DNA of 8,313 nucleotides from Acidimicrobiaceae bacterium (GTDB lineage: Bacteria > Actinomycetota > Acidimicrobiia > Acidimicrobiales > UBA10347), in NCBI GenBank assembly GCA_003485885.1, contig DNHM01000240.1, forward strand, positions 831 through 9,143. Direction: 5' to 3'. Of this stretch, positions 1-6,628 are shown one piece after another. The notes beneath the pieces are model-generated. The model saw only the letters and a program-made list of their open reading frames with translations. It did no database searches and was not told the DNA's origin. Made by a program: the position numbers and the translations under genes. How positions within the stretch are numbered: the first letter of the stretch is position 1; each line of letters begins with the position of its first letter.

Positions 1-2
1 AG

Positions 3-1025
3 ATCCACGCATTTGCCACCTTCCGCAGGTTCGCCGCCATGATTGCTGCTGGCAGTTTTCCGTTTGGCGTCGAGACTCGCCGCCATGATCACCCTCCTCG
101 GGTCGGCGACGGCATCATGTTGTTCGACCGTGCTGGCAAACTCGAATACGCCTCGCCGAACGCCCTGACCGTCCTTCGTCAGGTCGGCGCCAACCTCGTA
201 AATATGGGTGACCGGCTCGGCGACATGGGCATCGATGCTCCCGGCGTACGCCAGGCGTTCGCAAACCGACTCGACTACACCGACGAGATCGAAGTCGACC
301 AGCGGGTCTTGAGCACGTACTGCGTGCCACTCCTCACCCAGACGGCGGTCACAGGCGCCCTCCTGCTCCTCCGCAACATCACCGAGCTACGCCAACGTGA
401 CCGCTTACTGATGACCAAGGACGCCACCATCGCCGAGATCCATCATCGGGTTAAGAACAGCCTGCAGACCGCGTCATCATTGCTCCAGCTCCAGAGCCGC
501 CGTGTCGCCACCGACGATGCCAAAGCAGCACTTGCCGAGTCAGCACGGCGCATCCGCACCATCGGGGTCGTGCATGAGTTGTTGTCGCATCGCACCGACG
601 ACGAGGTGCAGTTTGGCGAGGTGCTCAAGATGCTCACGGCGATGATCCGAGACGCGCTCGTCGACCCAACCCGTCCTGTCGAGTTTGTCATCGATTGTGA
701 TCCGGCGATTCTGCCGAACAATCTGACCACTCCCCTAGCACTCATCGCCAGCGAACTGGTTCAGAACGCAATCGACCACGCCGAGTGCACGACCGTGACT
801 GTCAAGCTGCGAACCCAGCCCGACGCAGTCGTGCTCACGATCAGCGACGATGGCAAGGGGTTCCCCAACTTAGCTGAACCTTTTCCCGCCCCTGATTCCA
901 GCGGTCTTGGCATGACCATCGTGGGCACGATCGCACAAAGCGAACTTGGCGGCTCGATGACGATCGGTGACAACGAGCCGGGTGCACGAATCATTGTGCG
1001 AGTGCCACTCTTCGACGAGCGCTAG
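3..1025 (+). CDS. pdtaS: PdtaS-like sensor histidine kinase, 3' part (5' end outside window)
   Basis: This is a cytoplasmic sensor kinase of the HisKA_2 / HATPase_c type. In mycobacteria such a kinase (PdtaS) phosphorylates the ANTAR RNA-binding antiterminator PdtaR. The frame is open from base 3, so the ATG at 39 is probably internal. PdtaS proteins are near 500 residues with an N-terminal GAF-like domain, so roughly the first third is missing. Numbering from the ATG at 39: residues 21-115 are PAS-like (GDGIMLFD, then YASPNAL). The phospho-acceptor block EIHHRVKN is at 133-140, with H136 the likely site. The N-box SELVQNAIDHA is at 238-248. G1 is DDGKGF at 270-275 and G2 is GLGMTI at 289-294. 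There is no transmembrane segment in the visible part. No response regulator gene is present here. The next gene starts about 75 bases downstream. The family call is firm. Orthology to PdtaS is likely but rests on remembered similarity. Confidence 0.88.
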   Translation: MHAFATFRRFAAMIAAGSFPFGVETRRHDHPPRVGDGIMLFDRAGKLEYASPNALTVLRQVGANLVNMGDRLGDMGIDAPGVRQAFANRLDYTDEIEVDQRVLSTYCVPLLTQTAVTGALLLLRNITELRQRDRLLMTKDATIAEIHHRVKNSLQTASSLLQLQSRRVATDDAKAALAESARRIRTIGVVHELLSHRTDDEVQFGEVLKMLTAMIRDALVDPTRPVEFVIDCDPAILPNNLTTPLALIASELVQNAIDHAECTTVTVKLRTQPDAVVLTISDDGKGFPNLAEPFPAPDSSGLGMTIVGTIAQSELGGSMTIGDNEPGARIIVRVPLFDER

Positions 1026-1087
1026 TTCGCGTGGGCAACGTCACCGAGCCATGCATGTTCAGCGGTGGCTGCGTGGACATTACGGCT

Positions 1088-1093
1088 CAGGTT
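1088..1093 (+). promoter_or_regulatory. Weak possible -10 box for the hydroxylase-helicase pair
   Basis: CAGGTT keeps the A at position 2 and T at position 6 of an actinobacterial -10 box but lacks the first T. Seven bases separate it from the ATG at 1101, the same spacing as the better boxes before the flavodoxin and lipoprotein genes. No -35 hexamer is evident. This is weak on its own, and the pair could also be transcribed from the kinase promoter. Confidence 0.2.
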
Positions 1094-1100
1094 CGGCACA

Positions 1101-1601
1101 ATGGCTGCTGTGGCTGATCGATCGAACATGCACATTGCTCTAGGTGCCGTGGCAGGAGCGATCACTTGGACGGCGGCCGAGTACGCAACCCACCGATGGG
1201 TGCTGCATGGACCGTTCGGCAAAGGACGGCTGAAACACCTGCCGCTAGGCGGGGTGCACCGGGCCCATCACCGAGCGCCCGACGCGACTTCGGTTGCCGC
1301 TCGAGCTGCAGGTCATGTGGCCGTCGCCGCCAGTGCTGCAGCAGCTTCGATCGGCCTGAGCATGGCTACCTCTACTCCTCTGGCCCGTTCAGCGGCCGCC
1401 GCTTTCGCCGCCGGTTACTCGACCTATGAGATCAACCACTGGAACGCACACCATCGCCCCGCTCGCACCCAGTGGGGTGAACGCGTCCGCGAGCGGCATC
1501 ATCGCCACCACTTCGGCGCCCCGGCCTCGAACCTGGGTGTGACCATTGGCTTCTGGGATCAGGTCTTCGGCACCGAAGCACCTCTCCAGGTTGCTGCATG
1601 A
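1101..1601 (+). CDS. Small membrane fatty acid hydroxylase / sterol desaturase superfamily protein
   Basis: A 166-residue integral membrane protein with the histidine clusters of the di-iron fatty acid hydroxylase superfamily. These are HRWVLH at 31-36, HRAHH at 53-57, HWNAHH at 113-118 and HHRHH at 133-137. A typical ending follows, with NLGVTIGFWD at 144-153 and FGT at 156-158. Hydrophobic stretches lie near residues 11-29, 71-88 and 96-106. The family uses a di-iron centre to hydroxylate or desaturate lipid chains, sterols or carotenoids, and the substrate cannot be told here. The length also suits carotenoid hydroxylases, but the FWDxxFGT ending fits fatty acid hydroxylases better. I chose the ATG at 1101 because the hydrophobic segment begins just after it. 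A GTG at 1065 in the same frame would add 12 polar or basic residues, and an ATG at 1128 is also possible. The stop overlaps the helicase start by 4 bases, so the two are probably cotranscribed. Confidence 0.82.
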   Translation: MAAVADRSNMHIALGAVAGAITWTAAEYATHRWVLHGPFGKGRLKHLPLGGVHRAHHRAPDATSVAARAAGHVAVAASAAAASIGLSMATSTPLARSAAAAFAAGYSTYEINHWNAHHRPARTQWGERVRERHHRHHFGAPASNLGVTIGFWDQVFGTEAPLQVAA

Positions 1602-4099
1602 GCGACTACCCACTTCTTAGCCGCCTCCCTGACAACGACGACCCCGACGAGATCCTCGAAGGTTTCTTCGACTACTTGGAGTCGACTGGCATCGAGCCAT
1701 ACCCGGCGCAAGAGGAAGCGATCCTCGAACTTCTCACTGGCAACAATGTGATCCTGGCGACCCCCACAGGTTCTGGTAAGTCGCTTGTTGCGACCGCTGC
1801 CCATTTCGCTGGTCTTGCTGGTGGACGGCGCAGTTTCTACACCGCACCGATTAAGGCACTCGTCAGCGAGAAGTTCTTTGCGCTGTGCAAAGACTTCGGC
1901 ACCGACTCCGTTGGCATGATTACCGGCGACGGATCTGTGAACCCCGGCGCTCCCATCATCTGCTGCACCGCCGAGATCCTTGCCAACATGGCACTTCGTG
2001 AAGGACCCAACGCCAACGTCGACATCGTGATCGTCGACGAGTTTCACTTTTACAGCGAATCACAGCGAGGCTGGGCGTGGCAGATCCCGCTGCTCGAACT
2101 GTCGGGCTGCCAGTTCCTGCTGATGTCAGCCACGCTTGGCGACACGGCTCGATTCGAGACCGGGCTCGAAGAACTCACTGGCCGCCCCACGACGCTGGTC
2201 AAGACCACCAAGCGCCCCGTGCCGCTCAGGTTTGCGTACCGCAAAACCAGCCTTCTGGAATCCGTCGAGGCGCTCGTCGACGCCGGCCGGGCTCCCATCT
2301 ACATCGTGTATTTCACCCAGAGAGACGCCACCGAAGCTGCCCAAAGTTTCATGAGTGTCAATGTCCTCACCAAGGAAGAGAAGGCCGCAGTCAAGGCCGA
2401 GATCGGTGGGTTCAGGTTCGACAGCCCGATTGGTAAAGACCTGCATCGGTTCGTGAACCATGGCATTGGCGTGCACCATGCCGGTCTGCTTCCCAAATAC
2501 CGCCTGCTGGTCGAACGGCTCGCGCAGAAGGGCCTGCTGAAATTGATCTGCGGCACCGACACGCTGGGTGTTGGCGTCAACGTGCCCATCCGTTCGGTGC
2601 TGCTTTCACAGCTGTGTAAATACGACGGTGTGCGCACCCGCACGCTAAAGGTTCGTGAGTTCCAGCAGATCGCAGGCCGTGCCGGACGTAAGGGCTTCGA
2701 CGATGTCGGCGATGTGTGGGCCCAGGCGCCAGCCCATGTTGTCGAGAACATCAAGGCCGAAGAGAAAGCCGCGAACGACCCGAAGAAAAAGAAGAAGCTG
2801 GTCAAGAAGAAACCACCCGAACGGGGCTACACCCACTGGAGCGAAGAAACCTTCACCAAACTCGTCGAAGGCGACCCTGAGTCGTTGGACTCCAGCTTCG
2901 ACGTAAGCCATCACATGCTGATGAACGTGCTCGACCGGCCCGGCGACGGGTGCGGTGCGATGAAGCAGATCCTGCTCACCAACCATGAGCCTCGAAGGCG
3001 TCAACGTTCACACATCAAACGGGCTATCAGCATCTACCGCTCACTACTTGCCGCCGACGTCGTTGAAACACTCGACGAGCCCGACGATCAAGGGCGCACG
3101 GTGCGAGTCACCATCGACCTGCAGGACGATTTTGCGCTGACTCATCCGCTGTCTCTGTTTGCTGTCGAGGCCATCGATGCACTCGAGAAGGACGCTCCTG
3201 ACTACGAGCTCAATGTGCTCAGCGTGGTCGAGGCCGTGATCGAATCACCTGGTGTGATCATGGCGGCGCAGCTCAACCAGCTTCGAGGCGAACTCGTGAC
3301 CGAACTCAAGTCCGCCGGCGTCGAATACGACGAACGTATGGAGAAGCTCGACGCACTCGAAGCACCCAAGCCGCTCGCCGACTTTCTGTACCCAGCGTTC
3401 GACATCTTCCGTCAGCACCATCCGTGGGTCGGCCAAGACAACGTGCGCCCCAAGTCCATCGCCCGAGAGTTATGGGAACGGGCCATGACATTCAGCGAGT
3501 ACATCCAGCACTACGGGCTGAAACGGTCCGAGGGTGTGCTGCTGCGATACCTGAGCGATGCCTATAAAGGACTGGTGCAGAATGTGCCCGAAGATGCCAA
3601 GACCGATGAGCTGTACGACCTGACCGACTGGCTTGGCGAAGTTGTGCGTCAGGTGGACTCCAGCTTGCTCGACGAATGGGAACGACTCACCAACCCCACT
3701 GATGACCCACAAGCCCCAGTGGTACCTGAGCGTCGGGACGTGACCCAGACCCACGCGTTCCGCACCATGGTCCGCAACGAGGCGTTCCGATGGATCCAGC
3801 TCCTTGCCCGCAGTCGCACTTCCACACTCGCCGAGGTCAGTGCTTTGTCGAGCGAGGAGATCGCAGATCAGTGGGCTGGTTACTTCGACGAACACGAAGA
3901 AGTGATCAGTGGCCCCGATGCCCGAGGACCGCAGCACTTTGTCTATGACGTCGCCACCGGCGAGGTCACCCAAACAATTGTGGATCCGGACCAGTTTCTC
4001 GAGTGGAAGGCCAGGGGCAAGGTCGACTTCGAAGCCTCCCGTTCCCAAGGTCATGCGGTCGTTGAGTTCACCGGCGTCGCCCCAATCCCCCAGACCTAA
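1598..4099 (+). CDS. Ski2-like DEAD/DEAH-box RNA helicase with DUF3516-type C-terminal region
   Basis: An 833-residue superfamily 2 helicase, presumably an ATP-driven cytoplasmic RNA unwinding enzyme. Motifs in order: Q-like PYPAQEE at 34-40, Walker A ATPTGSGKS at 54-62, Ia TAPIKAL at 82-88, II DEFH at 147-150 and III SAT at 177-179. The Ski2-type GVHHAGLLP follows at 291-299, then motif V GTDTLGVGVNVP at 319-330 and VI QIAGRAGRKG at 357-366. A lysine-rich tract (396-405) separates the helicase core from a long C-terminal region (about 420-833) rich in acidic and leucine residues. By memory this matches the actinobacterial DUF3516 helicases rather than HelY. All ATPase motifs are intact and the length is normal for that group. 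The ATG overlaps the stop of the hydroxylase gene (ATGA), which suggests translational coupling and explains the lack of a clear ribosome binding site. The helicase call is firm. The RNA substrate and physiological role are unknown. Confidence 0.92.
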   Translation: MSDYPLLSRLPDNDDPDEILEGFFDYLESTGIEPYPAQEEAILELLTGNNVILATPTGSGKSLVATAAHFAGLAGGRRSFYTAPIKALVSEKFFALCKDFGTDSVGMITGDGSVNPGAPIICCTAEILANMALREGPNANVDIVIVDEFHFYSESQRGWAWQIPLLELSGCQFLLMSATLGDTARFETGLEELTGRPTTLVKTTKRPVPLRFAYRKTSLLESVEALVDAGRAPIYIVYFTQRDATEAAQSFMSVNVLTKEEKAAVKAEIGGFRFDSPIGKDLHRFVNHGIGVHHAGLLPKYRLLVERLAQKGLLKLICGTDTLGVGVNVPIRSVLLSQLCKYDGVRTRTLKVREFQQIAGRAGRKGFDDVGDVWAQAPAHVVENIKAEEKAANDPKKKKKLVKKKPPERGYTHWSEETFTKLVEGDPESLDSSFDVSHHMLMNVLDRPGDGCGAMKQILLTNHEPRRRQRSHIKRAISIYRSLLAADVVETLDEPDDQGRTVRVTIDLQDDFALTHPLSLFAVEAIDALEKDAPDYELNVLSVVEAVIESPGVIMAAQLNQLRGELVTELKSAGVEYDERMEKLDALEAPKPLADFLYPAFDIFRQHHPWVGQDNVRPKSIARELWERAMTFSEYIQHYGLKRSEGVLLRYLSDAYKGLVQNVPEDAKTDELYDLTDWLGEVVRQVDSSLLDEWERLTNPTDDPQAPVVPERRDVTQTHAFRTMVRNEAFRWIQLLARSRTSTLAEVSALSSEEIADQWAGYFDEHEEVISGPDARGPQHFVYDVATGEVTQTIVDPDQFLEWKARGKVDFEASRSQGHAVVEFTGVAPIPQT

Positions 4100-4127
4100 C
4101 GAACCGGTGCCAGGCACCTGTGCGTTA
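4097..4127 (+). terminator. Imperfect inverted repeat after the helicase gene
   Basis: TAACG (4097-4101, including the helicase TAA) can pair with CGTTA (4123-4127). Inside it lies the odd palindrome GGTGCCAGGCACC at 4106-4118, which folds as a 4-bp stem with a 5-base loop. The two stems are separated by a 4x4 internal loop. There is no T-run, so it is at best a weak or factor-dependent terminator. It could equally be a copy of a short palindromic repeat. Confidence 0.3.
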
Positions 4128-4144
4128 GTTAGGACCAGGTTGGG

Positions 4145-4156
4145 CCACCACGGTGG
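4145..4156. promoter_or_regulatory. Inverted repeat CCACC-AC-GGTGG upstream of the flavodoxin gene
   Basis: A perfect 5-2-5 inverted repeat, centred 42.5 bases upstream of the predicted transcription start at the flavodoxin GTG. That position suits an activator contacting RNA polymerase. A repeat with the same CACC-NN-GGTG core lies at 6597-6608, centred 41.5 bases upstream of the predicted plsC start. The repeats are seen directly; the operator role is inference. Confidence 0.3.
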
Positions 4157-4179
4157 TTTCTGCTTGCAGTGTTGTGTTG

Positions 4180-4185
4180 TAGATT
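4180..4185 (+). promoter_or_regulatory. -10 box TAGATT for a leaderless flavodoxin transcript
   Basis: TAGATT matches the actinobacterial TANNNT -10 box and ends 7 bases before the GTG at 4193. That places the expected transcription start at or very near the start codon, as in leaderless mRNAs. There is no recognisable Shine-Dalgarno or -35 hexamer, which is consistent with this reading. Confidence 0.45.
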
Positions 4186-4192
4186 CTGAGAC

Positions 4193-4624
4193 GTGAATGT
4201 TCTCGTGACCTACAGCAGCCGATCGGGCAACACCGAACGAACAGCCGAATACATCGGCGGCGAGTTCGCTTCCCGAGGCCACGATGTCCTCGTGCGCCCA
4301 TGGGACGGCTTGGACTTCGCCGAAGTATCGGCCGCCGACCTTGTCTGCGTCGGCACCTGGGTTCATGGCCTGTTCGTCGTCGGCCAACACGCCGCCGACA
4401 CCGATCGCCTCCGCAAGATGCCGATGTTGTGGAACAAGCCTGTTGCCGCATTCATGACCTACGCACTCAATGCAGGCCAAGCCATCGACGACATGGCCGA
4501 ATTCCTCGAACAAGACATGGGCGCCAACGTGATCGCGGGCCAATCCATGCGAGCCAAGGACGCCGCCAAACTTGTGCCCGGCTTCGTCGACGATGTCCTC
4601 GCAAGGGTCAAAGTAACCGCATAG
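4193..4624 (+). CDS. Flavodoxin-like protein
   Basis: A 143-residue cytoplasmic protein of the flavodoxin fold, the expected size for a short-chain flavodoxin. The N-terminal strand runs straight into the FMN phosphate loop: MNVLVTY, then SSRSGNT at 8-14. A second strand and flavin-contacting loop follow at 51-59 (VCVGTWVHG, with W56 a candidate for stacking on the isoalloxazine ring). A third lies near 84-95 (VAAFMTYALNAG). Such proteins carry one or two electrons between reductases and enzymes, or serve as protoporphyrinogen- or quinone-reducing relatives, and the partner is not evident. The GTG start at 4193 is favoured because the phosphate loop sits at the usual distance from it and a TAGATT box lies 7 bases upstream. 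Starting later would destroy the first strand. It appears monocistronic and converges with the aminotransferase gene. Confidence 0.85.
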   Translation: MNVLVTYSSRSGNTERTAEYIGGEFASRGHDVLVRPWDGLDFAEVSAADLVCVGTWVHGLFVVGQHAADTDRLRKMPMLWNKPVAAFMTYALNAGQAIDDMAEFLEQDMGANVIAGQSMRAKDAAKLVPGFVDDVLARVKVTA

Positions 4625-4637
4625 GCGTCGTCCGCCT
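4623..4637 (+). terminator. Weak hairpin at the end of the flavodoxin gene
   Basis: AGGCG (4623-4627) pairs with CGCCT (4633-4637) around a 5-base loop, and only two more T bases follow before a C. It begins inside the TAG stop codon. The short stem and minimal T-tract make it a marginal intrinsic terminator for the + strand, in a convergent gap with the minus-strand aminotransferase gene. Confidence 0.3.
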
Positions 4638-4684
4638 TTCGGCTCGTTCCTCATCGAAACGCTGCGTGAGTTAACGCCCGAGCT

Positions 4685-5866
4685 TCAACTCGCCCTCAAA
4701 ACTGCGAGCCGGTCAACGGCTTCGTCGAGCATCACATCTTGTTTGCAGAAGGCAAAACGCACCAGATGTTTGCCTTCGTCCTTATTGGTATAAAACACTT
4801 GGCTTGGGATCGCGACCACACCGGCCATCTCGGGCAGTGCCAGGCAGAACTTGCGTCCGTCGTCGTAACCGAGGGGCCGTATGTCGACCGTGGTGAAGTA
4901 GGTGCCTTGCGGGGAGTACACATTGAACCCAGCATCGACCAGTCCAGCGTTCAGCCGGTCTCGTTTGCCTTGCAGGGTTGCGGCGAAGTCGGTGAAATAG
5001 TCGTCGCCCAGCCGCAGCCCAACGGCGATCGCCGATTGGAACGGAGCGGCGTTCACGAACGTGAGGAACTGTTTGACCGAACGGATCGCATTGATCAGCT
5101 CAGGCCGGGCGCAGGCCCAACCCACCTTCCAACCAGTAAATGAGAACGTCTTGCCACCGGAGCTGATCGTGATGGTCCGATCGGCCATACCGGGAAGCGT
5201 GGCGATGGGAATATGTTCGGTTCCGTCGAACGTCAGATGTTCGTAGACCTCGTCGGAGATCACCAGTAGGTCATGATCGAGCGCAAGTTCAGCAATCTGC
5301 ATGAGTTCGGTTCGGGTGAACACCTTGCCGGTCGGGTTGTGCGGCGTGTTGAGCAACAACACCTTCGTCTGTGGGGTGATAGCGGCTCGTAGCTCATCGA
5401 TCTCGAACTGGAACCCGACCTGACCATCTGTCGGTGGTCGAAGTGTGACGACCTTGCGGGTGCCACCAGTAAGCGCCACGCCAGCGGCATAACTGTCGTA
5501 GTAGGGCTCGAACATGACGACTTCGTCGCCCGGCCGAACGAACGCCAGCAGCGAAGCAGCGAGCGCTTCGGTTGCACCAGCGGTGACCAGCACCTCGGTC
5601 GCCGGGTCGAACGTCAAATTCCAGAATCGTTGCTGGTGTTCAGCGACAGCCTGGCGAAGGTCGAACTCACCGGGCAACGGCGGGTACTGGTTTACACCCG
5701 ACGTCAGTGCCGTCACCGCAGCCTGGAGGACCTTGTCGGGTCCGTCGGTATCAGGGAAACCTTGACCCAGGTTCAGAGCGTTCGTGCGCACCGCCAGAGC
5801 AGACATCTCGGCAAAGATCGTCTCGCCAAACTCTGCGAGGCCCGGATGGCCGACCGACTCGTTCAT
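4685..5866 (-). CDS. dapC: PLP-dependent class I/II aminotransferase, probable N-succinyldiaminopimelate aminotransferase (DapC-like)
   Basis: A 393-residue fold-type I aminotransferase using pyridoxal phosphate. Features in order: NLGQGFPDTDGP at 32-43, NQYPP at 59-63, TAGATEA at 95-101, NTPHNPTG at 173-180 (N177 contacts PLP) and SDEVYEH at 204-210. The PLP lysine is K239 in SSGGKTFSFTGWK, and the substrate carboxylate arginine is R370 in HLVRFAFCK. By memory the whole sequence, including FAEMSALA, PLGYDD and the FCK ending, is very close to mycobacterial Rv0858c. That protein is annotated as DapC, which makes N-succinyl-LL-2,6-diaminopimelate in the lysine/peptidoglycan pathway. The same family includes methionine and kynurenine/glutamine aminotransferases, so the substrate is not settled by sequence. 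Its ATG overlaps the plsC stop by 4 bases, so it is the second gene of a two-gene unit. The aminotransferase call is very firm; the symbol is moderate. Confidence 0.9.
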   Translation of the reverse strand: MNESVGHPGLAEFGETIFAEMSALAVRTNALNLGQGFPDTDGPDKVLQAAVTALTSGVNQYPPLPGEFDLRQAVAEHQQRFWNLTFDPATEVLVTAGATEALAASLLAFVRPGDEVVMFEPYYDSYAAGVALTGGTRKVVTLRPPTDGQVGFQFEIDELRAAITPQTKVLLLNTPHNPTGKVFTRTELMQIAELALDHDLLVISDEVYEHLTFDGTEHIPIATLPGMADRTITISSGGKTFSFTGWKVGWACARPELINAIRSVKQFLTFVNAAPFQSAIAVGLRLGDDYFTDFAATLQGKRDRLNAGLVDAGFNVYSPQGTYFTTVDIRPLGYDDGRKFCLALPEMAGVVAIPSQVFYTNKDEGKHLVRFAFCKQDVMLDEAVDRLAVLRAS

Positions 5867-6561
5867 GATGCCGCTTGTTTCGTACAGGCCTCGTCCATGA
5901 GTTCCTGCAAGACCTTGCCGAGCTCCGCACTGAACCGAGCTCGATCGCCGACCGTGACCCGTTTGCCGCTTGATGTCGGGGGCTGCATAATTTCGCCGAC
6001 CTCCATGATGACCTTTACCCGCTTAGGGAACTTGGTGCCCTTGGCCATGGCCTCGCCCGTGCCTGCGATCCCGACCGGCACGACCTGGGCACCGGTCTTT
6101 GCCGCCAAGTAGGCGACGCCGTCGTAGATATCACCGATCTTCTGGCCCTCTTGGCGGGTTCCCTCAGGGAATACAAACATCGCCTCGCCGTTGTCGAGCA
6201 GCATGCGCGCTGCCCTGAGTGCTTCGCGGTCAGCCGTGCCCCGCTCGACCGGGAACGCTCCGAGCGATGCAACCAGCCAAGCAAACGGCTGCTTATCGAA
6301 CATGGTGTGTTTGGCCAGCGCACGAGTCCGTCGACTCGATGCACCAGCAACCAACATCGAGTCGAGATTCGATCGATGCACCGGTGCAAGAATCAGCGGA
6401 CCTTCAACGTTGAGATTCTCAACCTGGCCATGCACTTCGACCTTGAAATACGGATTCATGATCTTGCGAATAAAGGTCACGACGACCTTGTACACCATCA
6501 TCGCCGACGGCCGAGCGCCAACGTCGAGTGCGTATTGTTGCGGGTCTTCCATTGCAGCCAC
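5863..6561 (-). CDS. plsC: 1-acyl-sn-glycerol-3-phosphate acyltransferase (PlsC family)
   Basis: A 232-residue membrane-associated acyltransferase that adds an acyl chain to lysophosphatidic acid to make phosphatidic acid. The four family blocks are present: HRSNLD (HX4D) at 62-67, PVERG at 104-108, PEGTR at 132-136 and VPVGIAGTG near 161-169. An N-terminal hydrophobic or basic segment (about 21-34) could anchor it. The frame stays open to 6786, but that extension would run through the divergent lipoprotein gene. I chose the GTG at 6561 because a TACCTT box ends 6 bases upstream. The ATG at 6552 is the main alternative, and ATGs at 6501 and 6498 are also in frame. The stop overlaps the DapC-like start (ATGA). 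Related actinobacterial paralogues may act on other lysolipids, so the exact acceptor is inferred. Confidence 0.88.
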   Translation of the reverse strand: MAAMEDPQQYALDVGARPSAMMVYKVVVTFIRKIMNPYFKVEVHGQVENLNVEGPLILAPVHRSNLDSMLVAGASSRRTRALAKHTMFDKQPFAWLVASLGAFPVERGTADREALRAARMLLDNGEAMFVFPEGTRQEGQKIGDIYDGVAYLAAKTGAQVVPVGIAGTGEAMAKGTKFPKRVKVIMEVGEIMQPPTSSGKRVTVGDRARFSAELGKVLQELMDEACTKQAAS

Positions 6562-6567
6562 GTCATG

Positions 6568-6573
6568 AAGGTA
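6568..6573 (-). promoter_or_regulatory. -10 box TACCTT for plsC-dapC
   Basis: On the minus strand this reads TACCTT (TANNNT). Six bases separate it from an in-frame GTG at 6561, so the transcript would be leaderless. No Shine-Dalgarno is visible before this GTG or the ATG at 6552. It faces the lipoprotein promoter, whose -10 box is at 6616-6621, so the two -35 regions would overlap around 6590-6599. Confidence 0.4.
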
Positions 6574-6596
6574 ACCGTCCGCCGCTGAACCCGCAT

Positions 6597-6608
6597 ACAC
6601 CCCGGTGT
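6597..6608. promoter_or_regulatory. Inverted repeat ACACC-CC-GGTGT between divergent promoters
   Basis: A perfect 5-2-5 inverted repeat in the short divergent region between plsC and the lipoprotein gene. It overlaps the presumed -35 zone of the lipoprotein promoter. It is centred 41.5 bases upstream of the predicted plsC transcription start. It shares the CACC-NN-GGTG core with 4145-4156. A regulator binding here could affect both genes; this is inference. Confidence 0.3.
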
Positions 6609-6615
6609 CGGCCGG

Positions 6616-6621
6616 TACTCT
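6616..6621 (+). promoter_or_regulatory. -10 box TACTCT for a leaderless lipoprotein transcript
   Basis: TACTCT matches TANNNT and lies exactly 7 bases before the ATG at 6629, the same spacing as at the flavodoxin gene. It supports the ATG at 6629 over the in-frame GTG at 6605, which would start upstream of the promoter box itself. Confidence 0.45.
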
Positions 6622-6628
6622 GCCAACC

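Noticed and set aside
1042..1075. Hairpin between the kinase and hydroxylase genes (AGCCA/TGGCT with an outer CAC/GTG)
   Set aside because: It has a 14-base loop, a 2x2 mismatch and no T-run, so it is not clearly better than chance in GC-rich DNA.
1559..2047. A 162-codon minus-strand frame opposite the helicase start
   Set aside because: It is antisense to the conserved motifs I and II of the helicase and shows no recognisable protein features.
3470..4654. A 394-codon open frame on the minus strand
   Set aside because: It lies antisense to the end of the helicase and the whole flavodoxin gene, spans their intergenic region, and its translation shows no family motif. Both + strand genes have clear motifs and codon bias, so this is a composition artefact.
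4664..4677. GCGT-GAGTTA-ACGC hairpin as terminator of the aminotransferase gene
   Set aside because: A 4-bp stem with a 6-base loop and no proper T-tract on the minus strand is too weak to call.
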